Position numbers and translations under genes: made by a program. A DNA stretch of 19,815 bases from Gryganskiella cystojenkinii (taxonomy: Eukaryota > Mortierellomycota > Mortierellomycetes > Mortierellales > Mortierellaceae). The notes below the pieces were generated by a model. It was not told the DNA's origin. It ran no database searches and saw only the letters and a program-made list of their open reading frames with translations. The stretch covers positions 15,415 to 35,229 of the forward strand of contig JAAAIG010000370.1 in the NCBI GenBank assembly GCA_015852425.1. The letters run 5' to 3'. Positions 1 through 9,989 of the stretch are shown here, piece after piece (positions within the stretch are counted from its first letter, which is position 1; each line of letters begins with the position of its first letter).

Positions 1-171
1 CCCACCACCTCTATCCTCCCCACTTCCACCCCTTCTGACCTCACCAATTTCTTCACTGGACAATACAAACACACACTCCAATATTTTCTCTGTCTCTGTG
101 TCTGTCTCTCCCTCTTTCTCTCCTCTGTCTCACTTCTGCATCGCTCTCTTCTTATTCACTCTTTCACTCTC
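1..171 (+). promoter_or_regulatory. Pyrimidine-rich leader upstream of the DP gene
   Basis: The stretch before the ATG at 172 is dominated by CT-rich tracts (about 82-171), as is common in fungal core promoters and 5' untranslated regions. No TATA box is evident. The frame stays open back to position 1, so an upstream coding extension is not strictly excluded, but it has no ATG in that frame. Confidence 0.4.
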
Positions 172-3100
172 ATGACACCTTCCGAGAGGTCGTTGCAGCA
201 ACATCAGCAACAGCAATCTATTCTCTCAAAGTCTGCGTCCTCTTCTTCATTATCAGGAAACTCATTCAGTTGCCCTCCAAAACAGGACCCTTCCCACAAC
301 GGATCGCTCTCCCACGACTCTTTGCCCTCTCTCGACAACTCGCTGTCGTTATCGCCGTCTCCATCGCCACACCAGCCATCGTCTTGGCCTAATCAATATA
401 TCGACAGGAGTACTCCAGACATGGCCACGCATCGCCCCTCACAACAATATACCTCGTCAGACAATCAACAGCAGTTCCAAGAGCAGCAATCAAAACAGCA
501 ACAACAACAACAACGACAACAACGACAACGACAACAACAACAAGAACAAGAACAATACCAGCAACAGCACAACCAACGCAGTCACCACCACCAATACCAG
601 GATGAATTACCACCGTTTCCCAGTAACTCTTCCCAAAACTTTGAAGCCAGCCACGGACGCGGAGAAGGAACCTTTCTCCATTCTCCCGGACGCTATGGAA
701 GTCAGCCCATTGAACACAGGAATGACCAAGACTATCCCACTTATGCTCATGACCAGCAGCAGTATAGCCACCACAACCACCATTGGCCAACACAGCAGGA
801 GCGTGGACCCGAATCATTCAACGTCCGTTACTCCCCTCATCATAGTCATTCTAACAGCACCCACATGCAGCAAGACCACTCAACAAGCTTCCATTCGCCC
901 GCCTCAGTTTATGGCCATCAAACCCATGAACGAAGGATAGTAGACGCAGACAGGTCCTACCCTCGTTCAATAGAATCGCCAACGCGCCACCAAGACTTGT
1001 CGGAGAGGTCGCGTCAGTCGACATTCCCTTCTTCCCCTGCTTTCTCGGTTCAAGAACATGACGTATCAGAGACTCGCTTGGACTGTTCGCGTTCAAGCTC
1101 CTCTGGCCCGCGAACAAACACACCTTCTATCGCAAGGATGTCCCCAGCAGGAGACATGTACCCGCGTGCACCTGCGACCTACACCCATCACTCTGCTGCA
1201 CCATCTTCTGATCGACATTATGTCCTCACTAGTAGTATCTCCTCTACCTCTATCACTCAGCATCGCCTTGCAATGTCCCAACAGCATCAGCGGCAACAAT
1301 CACCTGTCAATCGATCCGAGTCATCGAGTCACCTTGATAGTGCATCCAGGACCTCCCTGGCCTCCTCTCCCAGTGCTGGGCACTCTACTGCAACATCTTC
1401 ACATGCCAACAGCGCTGATGTTTCGCCTGCAACAACTACCTCGTCGTCTTCAAGGACCGCCGTTGGTGGAGGTGGAGGCGGCGTCGGCGGCGACCAATTT
1501 AAACTGGATGTCATGCCGAAAGAAAAGACCCCGAGAACGCCACAGCGGATACCCCCACCAATCCTCACACAGTGGAAGAGTGATGATGCCACCCGGGATT
1601 GTCCGCCCCTCTCCTTTCAGAGCAACTCCAGTCAATCCGTCTCAACTGCAAGTGCTGGTAGCAAAATGTCACCGTCGACCCCACGGTCAACCCTGATCCA
1701 CTCTTTAATTGGACGGCCGATCCTGGATCCCTCTCATCCAATGCATGCGTTTGACAAGCCCTACCTACCCGCCCACACGGCTCAAACGCCTCTGTTCCTG
1801 ACCGAGTCGCCAGTAGGGTACAACGAAACTTCGCATTCTTATCGAGAGGACCATGATATGGAGCATTGTTCGGAACAGGATGATGTACGAGCCCGTGAGC
1901 ATGGCGAGGATTATGACGACGATGACGATGATGAGGAAGACGAAGACGAGAACCAGCGGGTGACCAAGCGAGCACATCTGGATTCCAGTGTCAGACGTGT
2001 GGAAGGAGACGATGGTGAAGATGGTGAAGAAGACGTTCGTCCATTGACTACAAGTAGTCCCAAGACCAGTGTTGCTAACAGTCCCCAGCGGGATCTGTTG
2101 AAGCCTGTCAAGAAAGCGACAAGGAAAGCACCTTCCCCGCGAAGAGCCATCCGTCCATCTTCAGCACAGGCCACCACCACGGATGACTCCTCGGAGCAGT
2201 AAGTTTCTTTGATACTCTGTTTACTGATTGCTTTATTGCATTATTGCTTGACTACTTGAATGATGCCTGTTTGGCTTTTGGAGACGGTCATGAGCTAATC
2301 AACCCGCGCTCTTTGACTTTTTTCATCTTTTTGGGTTCCTTCCTTAGTATGGAAGATGGTGGAAACGGACCTGAAGGTTCTGGAACACACTCACTACATG
2401 GAAAAGGTCTGGGATTCTACGCACCTCTTCTCTGTGAGCGTGTGCAAGCCAAAGGCACCACGACTCTTAACGAGGTAAGGCGTAATATATCGCGTGCAAG
2501 CTACTATTTCTCGATTTGCCTAGTACAGTTGACCAACTTGTTATGTTTTATTCCTTGACAATAGCTAATTCACGAGCTAGCTGGAGGTCAACCAGGAGAT
2601 ACTGCAGAGATGTCGACGCAGGATCAGTCAGGACAGGGGGTACGTGCCAGACCCAATAAGTGCCATTTACATGTGGACTATGGACTCTAGCAATGGTTAA
2701 CTCAAAGGGCCTATTTTTCTTCTTGATCATTCTTAGAACATTCGCAGGAGGGTATACGATGCGCTCAATATCTTGGTATCTCTGGGCATTATCTCCATGG
2801 ACAAAAGGGCTATCCGCTGGATCGGGATCCAAAACTCGTACATTATTCGGGAGGCGACGAAACGAGTTGGCTTGCAAGAACTTTTGCCAACAGACTCGGC
2901 CGAGGGTGACCGAGCGGACGAGAGTGAGGAGCCCGAAGACGACGATATGGATATTGAGCAACTGCAGGTAATAGCCACGTTTTGCGACGCAAACCTGGAC
3001 TAAGTACGCCGGCCATGGGCACTTTTTTTTGAATAATCATCTAACAATTACAACGTTTTAATTCCTTGGCCATAATAGAAAGAAGTGGATGCTTTGAGAC

Positions 3101-4394
3101 TCCAAAACCAAATGGAGAAGGCCAAGATTGAAGATCAGATTGCACGCGTATGTCATCATAACCAAGATCTTATTGCTTCTACGAGCTTGCCTTTTTGGTC
3201 GTGGAAGAGAATGTTCAGCTCATTTTTTTTCTTTTCTTTCTTTGAACGATAGCATGTGCAAGTAAATAATCTTATAAGACGGAATAAGCTCACGGAAGAA
3301 AAGGAGACCGAGCGTCTGGAGCGAAGGAGAGTTCGGAAACTTGAAAAGAAGGCGGAGAGACGAGCTCAGGAGACAAAAGAGGGCTCACAGATCCCTGGTG
3401 ACTCCCAGATTAGATCTCTGGAAGATGAAGCTGGTCGCATACGTTCGGACAAGAAGTCTCATCGTCACCATCGCCATCGGTCCCCACGCGCTCAATCACA
3501 GCTAGAGGAAGAAAATGATGATAGTGATGTTGCGGACATGCCACGAGAGACACGGCGTACTCTTGATGATGGAACTTCAATGGAGGTCGACAGCAGCGAT
3601 CACCCACAACCAAGCGAGGACGAAGCTCGACGACTTCGAAAGGCTCAGAGGCAAGAACGCCGTGAACGTCGTGAGCGAAAGGAGAAACGAGCTCAAAGGC
3701 GACAAGAACGCGAATCCGCCGCTCGGATCGAACATGATCGGATCGGTTTGCCTTGTATCGTCATTCGGATGCCTGGATATGGAGCGCAGAGTTCAGATTC
3801 GGAGGGGTGCATCTCTGTTGTACGACGTGTTCGTGAAGAACCACGGCCTCGTAAAAGGTAAGACTCCACTAACACCCACTGAACCCACCATGTCAGTTCG
3901 TGTTCTTGAATATTCCTTTAGCGGACTTGAAAGTGTGGTTTTTTGCACACTTGGTTTCGGATTGTTGACCCTGAAGCGTTTCTTAACTTTTTTTTGTTTT
4001 TCAATTTGAATTCAGTAGCCACGGCAGTAAGAGCAAACACCTAGGCGGCGAGGCCGAGGAAGAAATCGATATGATGACGACGGTGGAGGTAAAGGTGTCA
4101 CAACAAGAAGAACTCAGTGTGATCTCGGACACAGAAATCCTGAGCGAGTTGCGGCTGCACGATCTGCAACAACAACAACAACAACAGCAACAGCAAGGGA
4201 TGTTGCCGCCATCAAACCATACCAAGAGCGTGGCTCGCCACGCTACTGCGACGATTGAGGAGCTGGAGAAGGCCGCCGCGGCCGCGATGCTGGGGACTTC
4301 AGAAGCCCTGGCTGCCACTGCTAGTGATGTTTCTCAAGTGCAGATCCCCAGCGTACCCGGTTTTGAGCGTCAAATGCTCCAGGACCATATATAA
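172..4394 (+). CDS. DP: DP-family (E2F dimerisation partner) transcription factor, 7 exons, 1170 aa
   Basis: The exons I infer are 172-2198, 2348-2474, 2565-2639, 2737-2967, 3079-3147, 3253-3857 and 4016-4394. All six introns are GT-AG and keep one reading frame. DP proteins pair with E2F and bind cell-cycle promoters in the nucleus. The winged-helix DNA-binding domain spans about residues 694-773. It starts [20 protein letters not shown], holds the diagnostic [13 protein letters not shown] (744-756) and ends with IRWIG. A coiled coil follows (about 821-860, [15 protein letters not shown]), matching the DP dimerisation region. Marked-box-like strands are recognisable at about 1005-1034 (GLPCIVI, CISVV) and 1066-1095 ([16 protein letters not shown]). 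Residues 1-675 are low complexity, with Gln, Ser, Asp/Glu and Gly runs, which makes the protein far longer than animal DP1 (about 410 aa). The frame is open to the window edge upstream, but 172 is its first ATG and follows a CT-rich leader. The family call is firm; the start is moderately sure. Confidence 0.93.
490..570 (+). repeat. CAA/CAG-rich Gln-coding microsatellite in DP exon 1
   Basis: This is an interrupted run of CAA, CAG and CGA codons giving a Gln/Arg-rich segment of the DP protein. It is in frame and probably length-polymorphic. Related runs lie at 1915-1950 (Asp/Glu codons) and 4167-4196. Confidence 0.75.
4167..4196 (+). repeat. (CAA/CAG)10 polyglutamine repeat in the last DP exon
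   Basis: Ten consecutive Gln codons (residues 1096-1105), mostly CAA with two CAG. They sit just after the last recognisable marked-box strand and before an Ala-rich helical tail. Confidence 0.85.
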
Positions 4395-4846
4395 TTTTTT
4401 TTTTTTTTTTTACCTTTTTTCTACAGTGTTAACTACGTTTCGACATTTTTTGACTGTCTTTTTCCTTTTTTTTATTGTCTTTTATTTGTACCATAGCTTT
4501 TGTAATATACACCATTTCCACGACTGTTGCCTAAATTTTTTTTCTCACGTTCGCATTCTTGGGGTCGGTAGTTTTCTTTTCCCGTTCTACGGTACTCACA
4601 ATTCCAAGACTGGAAAAGGAATTGTTGCAGGAAGAAAGGGAAAAACAAAAAAAAAAGGAGTGATAACATTTCCGACGATTTCCTTAGCAGGAACTATCGC
4701 CTGCAGGCATATTGTCAGTAACTGGGATGAAAGGGATCAGAGCAAGCTAAGAAAGAAAGACAAATGATAGTCGTTTCCTGTCCCACTCTTTCTCAGTTGA
4801 TTTCCGACAACATGAGAAAATAGGAAGAATCTTGGGCAGAGCAGTG

Positions 4847-4847
<1 letters not shown>

Positions 4848-4876
<29 letters not shown>
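4848..4876 (+). repeat. (GAT)n microsatellite, nearly 10 units
   Basis: A perfect trinucleotide array of 29 bases in non-coding sequence downstream of the DP gene. It is likely polymorphic between strains. Confidence 0.9.
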
Positions 4877-4877
<1 letters not shown>

Positions 4878-5862
4878 GATTGAAGGTCTAAGGTCCAACG
4901 CGAAAGAAAGTGTAAAGTCTAACAAAACCTTACCTACGTGAGGTCATAGGCGTTTTACAGCGTACCGCACGTGAAATTAACATTTTTTTATTAATTTTGG
5001 GTTCCCGAGGTCATTGGTCAACTCCGACCAGGGTTTTATATTTTCTGTGAGCAGGGACCCCTGAGTTCGTTCCAAAAATTCTGTGCATAGTTGTGTTCCT
5101 GTTGCCCTGGATCCTTGATCGTTGCTGCGAATGACCTCCTCCTGTAAGAATTATGCATCGGACAAGGGAAGGGGTGAGGTGAGCTGATGCAATCAAGCAT
5201 TGAACCGACAAACGAGGCACAGGGTTCTGACTTTTTGAGCATAAAAAAAAGGGAAGGTGACCTTGAGACCAAATAAAAAAAAGTTTGTACTCTGTCCAAC
5301 CTTAGGTTGAAGTTGTCTAACGTTTTGTATCCTACTCAGCCAATTTTGGATAAGTAAGAAATGAAAATTTTCCTTATCTTTTGAAAAAAAAAGATAAAAA
5401 TTTCGGGATTGCCCTGGTCCGATGACCCTTTTTTTTTTTGTTGTTGTTGTCGTCTCACCCCCATCTCCCCTGCGTAAAAAATGGGTTTCTTCTCCACACG
5501 TCTACATCTCACTGAAAAAGAAAAAGAAAAGAAAATAGAAAAAAAAAAGAGATTGTCCTGGAGGCCCGGGCAATCGAGGTAGAGAATGGATATGCTCGGC
5601 TAATCGCAGCACATCGTTGACAATCAAAGACAAAAAAAAAAAAATGAGCAAAGAGCGATCGAAAGAGAAAAGGATGCTAGTCTGACAAAAAAAACAGAAA
5701 TAAAAAGCAAGGGCTCAAAAAGATTTCGAATGAACGAAAATGCGCGCTGCATAATCTCCGTGGGTTGAACTGGGTCGACGAGTGGAGCGGAAGCAAAAGT
5801 TGTCCCTTGTGTCCTGAGAAGGGAGAGATGCAATGCAAACTGACAACACAAAACATAGTGAG

Positions 5863-5891
5863 CAAACAAACAAACAAGCAAACAAACAAAC
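5863..5891 (+). repeat. (CAAA)n tetranucleotide repeat, about 7 units
   Basis: Seven tandem CAAA units with one substitution (CAAG), in the intergenic interval ahead of the kinase gene. Confidence 0.85.
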
Positions 5892-6367
5892 GGACACAAA
5901 AAGGAGACAGGAAGAGAAGAGGAAAAGGTCGACCAAGAGAGAAAAATTTGTCTCAAGTTCCTCTTTGTTAGTTAGTGTGTGTCTCCCGTTCCTCCGTTAT
6001 CTTTTTACAGCCCCCCTTCCATCATTTTGAGCCTCGCAACTCAAAAAGTGAATCCCCCTTCGCCTTCTCGCTCTCTCTCCCTTTGCTGCTCTCTTACTGA
6101 CAAATTCACTTCTTTTTTTTTTGCATTCTTTCTTCCCTTCAACCACACTTTCATTCAAACAAACTTGCTCCACATCACCACACCTTTTGCCACAATTTTC
6201 TCTTTTCATTTATCCACATTCAATTTTCAATTCCTGTTACTCTCCATACGTCTCTTTTCTCCTTCTACTACGCCTGTTCCTTTTATCTTTCGACCTGCAT
6301 AATTTTAATAATTCACTTGGTAACTTCACTACCCTTTTTCTGTTCCTTGTCACCTACTCCCGCCTGT

Positions 6368-9300
6368 ATGACCTTTTCGATCCCTCAACCTATTCCGTCC
6401 CGTTCCTCTCACCCTGTTCACGCTCACCAACGCCCCTCTATCCGTCGTTCTCAATCTCATAATATCGCCACTGTCGCCACCTCTGGAACCTCGTCGAGCG
6501 CTTCCGGAAGTGGTGCACCCAACCCCAAATTCGGTATCACTCACCTTCTTGCCAGTGCACTCCATCAAGATATCGGTGGGGACCTGAGCCTCGCGGACGA
6601 CGATATCGACGATACTAGCGACCTTGACGACAATGATGAGGAGGACGAGGATGACTGTGAGGAGGACGATGTGCGGCAAGATAGCGGCCATTATACCAGT
6701 GTGGACCTGGAACGTGGGATCCCCATCATCGGCAAACCTAGCTTTCTTTACAGGGCCAACGCTACTGCGGCAGTCTCGGGTGGTTTCTCGACCAACCGCT
6801 CCAGCAACAGTCATCTCTATGGGACCTACGGTAGCAACGGTACTGGCTCCGGGAGCATGGAACGCGCTTTCTCACAACAACTCAACAGCGGTAGTTTTGG
6901 TCAGGAACGACGACAGCATCAACACCTTTTCAGTCACAGTCACTCGAATAGTGATAGCCACAGCAGTGTGAACCTCATGGCCAATAACCTTAAGAGCAAC
7001 AACGCCGACAATAGCAAGAACAAGAACCGAACGAGCTTGGGGGCTGTTCTTGGAGGAAGTGATAAGAAGAAACAAGGTGCCGGTGTTGGTGATGATGTTG
7101 ATAATCAATTCTCTATCAATACTATCAACAAGCAGCACAGCACGAACGGTCACAACAACCAACTCAAGAGCACAAACACAGGAAACCCAAACCATACCTG
7201 GAATGATCTTTCTTCTCAGATACCACATGTACACCATGTCGAATACCAATCTCAGCCGCTCCTCACCTCGTCTACACTAGAAAAGTCGCTTCCAGACAAT
7301 ACTAGTCGTACGACGCCCCCTTTGTTTAACTCTTCAAACAGTCCTTCGCCCCTACCATCCTCCTCCACAACCATCGTCCCTCCACAGTCAACTCTGAGAA
7401 AGGAGACATCTGTGGAAAATGCTACTGTCTCTTGTCCTTTCAGCAGTAACGGTCCCTCGACACCGGCCCCTGGTCCGACGGCTTTGCACCACTCTCACCC
7501 CCATCCAAACATTTCTATCGACACCTCGAAGGCTCGTTTGATCAAGACATCGGTTCCCACTCCCAAAGAGACAACTGTCTCCACTACCACGATGACAGCG
7601 ACAACAACAAAAGTACCAAACTTGAGAGCGACAGGACAAGCAGTTAAGCGAGCCGTCTCATCCAGTGCTTTGCCCAGGTCTCGTGGTGCTGGCGGGGAGG
7701 GACAGCTTTCTCTTGGTTTACGAAAGGAGGAAAAGAATATTACTGCAGCGACGACGACAATATCGTCCTCTACTGTCAGTAACTCGTCTACTAGACCCTT
7801 AATGATGGCGAGTCAGTCTCGACTTAGCTCGGCTTTGCCTCCGACGCCTTCCTATAATCAACACTCGCTCAGCACTCAGGAACAGACTTCGTCGTTATCG
7901 GTCCTCCTCCCAGCCTTGTCACCGTCGTCCCCGCGTGCCAACACGGCCTTGGTCAATTCTTTGGAGCAGCTCTCTGTCTCCTGGAAAGCCCCAGAGCAGA
8001 CTCCGAGTTTCCCGATCAATCGACTTCATCGCTCAAGGACCATCTCCTCTGGTACCCGACCTAGCATTAACTCTTCATTTGATTCCAACGGCACTTTTGG
8101 GTCCTCTCATACCTCGGCCAATCCAACCAGCTATTTCCAACAACTGCAACATCAACAACAGCAACAGAACCTTGTCTCACCCAGCAGTGCAATGGTGACC
8201 TCGTCCTCATATAGTTCCTTGCCATATTCCCCTGCAGTCGCGTTCCTGTCGAACTTTGTGGATGCGACAGCACCCCAGATGGTGGCTCCAGACGAGGAAG
8301 GTGAACAGGTCGGTGATTTCATCATGGGCAAAGTCATTGGTCATGGGGGATTCTCGATCGTCCGGGAGGCATTTGCTATCCATCTGGATGGGTTGGTCGC
8401 TCAAGTCGCGGTCAAGATTGTCAAGACCCAAACGGGGATGGCGGACAATGATCGGGTCCAGCGGATGTTGGACAAGGAGATTGCAATCTGGAGTCGTCTC
8501 TCCCATCCGAACGTCCTGCCGTTTGTCGCGATGGAAAAGTTGCCGGAGAGTACGTTTGTCTTTTGCGAACTTTGCACAGGTGGTAATCTACTCGACTATA
8601 TCACCAAGCAAGAAAGCGCGTCTGTCACGTCCTACCTGTCGCCAAAGACTGGGTTGGGAGAGATACATGCCCGACTGATCTTTAATCAAGTCGCCGAGGC
8701 GGTCCGGTACTTGCATGAGGAGAAACGGATCGTTCACAGGGATATCAAGCTCGAGAATATTTTGCGACATGAGGACGGAACCTGGAAGGTTTGTGATTTC
8801 GGTCTGGCCGAGTACCAGAATGACGAGGCCGCGCTCTATTTCGGATCCCCTGTTTCGCCTACGATCTATAACCCGCGAGCGACCGCTTCCACTTGCGCTC
8901 AACAGGAGCATGGTCTTCGAGGTACAAGCCCCAGCAGTGAAGAAGGTTCTGAGACCATGGTCATGGATGAGGAAAACGACATGGTCGGTGGATCCCTTGC
9001 GTACTGTTCTCCTGAACAACTTCGGTCCCAAAAGCCGTTGCGATGCCCCTCCTCGGATGTTTGGTCTCTCGGTGTGGTTCTGTATGCGCTCTTGACGGGT
9101 CGTTTGCCGTTCCAGGACGAGTACGAGCCCCGATTGCAATACCAGATTTTGAACGGTCGCTATGAAGACCCGACCGAATGCAGTCCCGAGGCCAGAGAGC
9201 TGTTGAGAAACATGTTCCGATCAAAGCCCGAGGATCGTTGGAGGGTCGGTCAAGTGATGGATAGTCCCTGGTGTATGGGGACCAGCCAAGAAGAGTCGTC

Positions 9301-9376
9301 TTGTTTTGATGATTATGGTTCCGGAATCGGGTCGAGCAAGATGAACAATAACTTTTTCGCGACATTCCGTATGTAG
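6368..9376 (+). CDS. Serine/threonine protein kinase with disordered N-terminus, 1002 aa
   Basis: This is an intronless gene; 6368 is the first in-frame ATG. Residues 1-640 are Ser/Thr/Asn-rich and probably disordered. They include an acidic block (about 77-102) flanked by more ordered-looking segments (ITHLLAS at 57-63, IGKPSFLYRA at 121-130). The kinase domain spans about 650-968. It shows the glycine loop GHGGFSIV (658-665), the ATP lysine in VAVK (K683), HRDIKLEN with catalytic D792, CDFG with metal-binding D810, SPEQ with E883 in the APE position, DVWSLGVVLYALLTGRLPF, and the subdomain XI arginine in DRW. All catalytic residues are present, so it should be active. The HRDIKLEN form and C-lobe suggest Ser/Thr specificity and a CAMK-like grouping, but I cannot assign a named orthologue. 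About 73 residues separate the DFG aspartate from the SPE glutamate, against about 25 in PKA, so the activation segment carries an insert. Confidence 0.92.
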   Translation: MTFSIPQPIPSRSSHPVHAHQRPSIRRSQSHNIATVATSGTSSSASGSGAPNPKFGITHLLASALHQDIGGDLSLADDDIDDTSDLDDNDEEDEDDCEEDDVRQDSGHYTSVDLERGIPIIGKPSFLYRANATAAVSGGFSTNRSSNSHLYGTYGSNGTGSGSMERAFSQQLNSGSFGQERRQHQHLFSHSHSNSDSHSSVNLMANNLKSNNADNSKNKNRTSLGAVLGGSDKKKQGAGVGDDVDNQFSINTINKQHSTNGHNNQLKSTNTGNPNHTWNDLSSQIPHVHHVEYQSQPLLTSSTLEKSLPDNTSRTTPPLFNSSNSPSPLPSSSTTIVPPQSTLRKETSVENATVSCPFSSNGPSTPAPGPTALHHSHPHPNISIDTSKARLIKTSVPTPKETTVSTTTMTATTTKVPNLRATGQAVKRAVSSSALPRSRGAGGEGQLSLGLRKEEKNITAATTTISSSTVSNSSTRPLMMASQSRLSSALPPTPSYNQHSLSTQEQTSSLSVLLPALSPSSPRANTALVNSLEQLSVSWKAPEQTPSFPINRLHRSRTISSGTRPSINSSFDSNGTFGSSHTSANPTSYFQQLQHQQQQQNLVSPSSAMVTSSSYSSLPYSPAVAFLSNFVDATAPQMVAPDEEGEQVGDFIMGKVIGHGGFSIVREAFAIHLDGLVAQVAVKIVKTQTGMADNDRVQRMLDKEIAIWSRLSHPNVLPFVAMEKLPESTFVFCELCTGGNLLDYITKQESASVTSYLSPKTGLGEIHARLIFNQVAEAVRYLHEEKRIVHRDIKLENILRHEDGTWKVCDFGLAEYQNDEAALYFGSPVSPTIYNPRATASTCAQQEHGLRGTSPSSEEGSETMVMDEENDMVGGSLAYCSPEQLRSQKPLRCPSSDVWSLGVVLYALLTGRLPFQDEYEPRLQYQILNGRYEDPTECSPEARELLRNMFRSKPEDRWRVGQVMDSPWCMGTSQEESSCFDDYGSGIGSSKMNNNFFATFRM

Positions 9377-9989
9377 TTTTTCTTTTGACCCCCCTCACAC
9401 TCTCTCTTTTTTTTTATACCTTTTCTTTTTTTCAATTCACGCCTTTGGGCTTTTTGTAGTAATAGCTTTCCCACTTTTCTTTTTACCCTTCATACTCTGT
9501 TCATAATCTTTCCCTTCCATCAAAAACACAGCCCACCCTTCTGTAACAAAAAAGAGAGAAGAATAAATACAATCTGTACAGTAATTTCCTACTTGGCTGA
9601 GCGATTTAATGGACGCCTCGATGCCGAAATGAAGGCAAAAGCGGACGAACTGTCGAGGATAAGAGTTCGCAGAGACGTTTGTTGAGTGTGTCCGGTGAGG
9701 ACAACGCGTCCGAGCAAACAAATGAGTCCTAAAAAGAGAGATGGTGGCACGACCACCGTGCGCCTCGTAATTTTTGTTTTTGTTTTGTTCTTTTCAGCTT
9801 TGCCCAAATTCGATTCTTTTCTTTCAATTCATTCTTCATTCAAACATACACCATTACCCTTCATTCCCAAACATCGAATCCACTCAATCAAGACTATCCC
9901 ACCTGTTCTTCTGTACTTGCACCTTACGCACCTCGACATTGTCCTGGAAGAGTAAAACTTGAATTCCTCATCGTACCACATTCTACAGC
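9377..9989. other. Intergenic: kinase 3' end and promoter of the zinc-cluster gene
   Basis: No gene is evident. T-rich tracts follow the kinase stop, with a candidate AATAAA polyadenylation signal at 9562-9567. Further on, an ACGCGT palindrome at 9704-9709 matches the MCB core bound by MBF-type regulators in other fungi, about 280 bp before the next ATG. A T/C-rich stretch (about 9770-9950) probably forms the core promoter and leader. Functions of these short motifs are inferred only. Confidence 0.45.

Larger units (their letters stand above)
4395..6367. other. Gene-free interval of about 2 kb between DP and kinase genes
   Basis: I see no conserved protein or RNA gene here. It holds poly-T and poly-A tracts just after the DP stop, a GAT microsatellite, a CAAA tetranucleotide array, a CACGTG palindrome at 4968-4973 and a short inverted repeat at 5297-5309 (CAACC, three-base loop, GGTTG). 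From about 5970 to 6300 it becomes strongly pyrimidine-rich, which suits the promoter and 5' leader of the downstream kinase. Short open frames here have biased composition and look like chance. Confidence 0.6.

Noticed and set aside
4070..4330. Cys-rich and Ser-rich minus-strand frame with a run of ten cysteines
   Set aside because: It is the complement of the CAA/CAG glutamine repeat in the DP gene, not a real cysteine-rich protein.
5624..5971. Open frames of 60-110 codons on both strands around the CAAA repeat
   Set aside because: They translate homopolymer and repeat sequence (Lys/Asn/Gln or Phe/Cys/Leu), overlap each other in several frames, and show no motif or clear start.
6317..6367. 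N-terminal extension of the kinase upstream of 6368
   Set aside because: The extra residues begin at a TTG codon and no in-frame ATG precedes 6368, so the first ATG was chosen.
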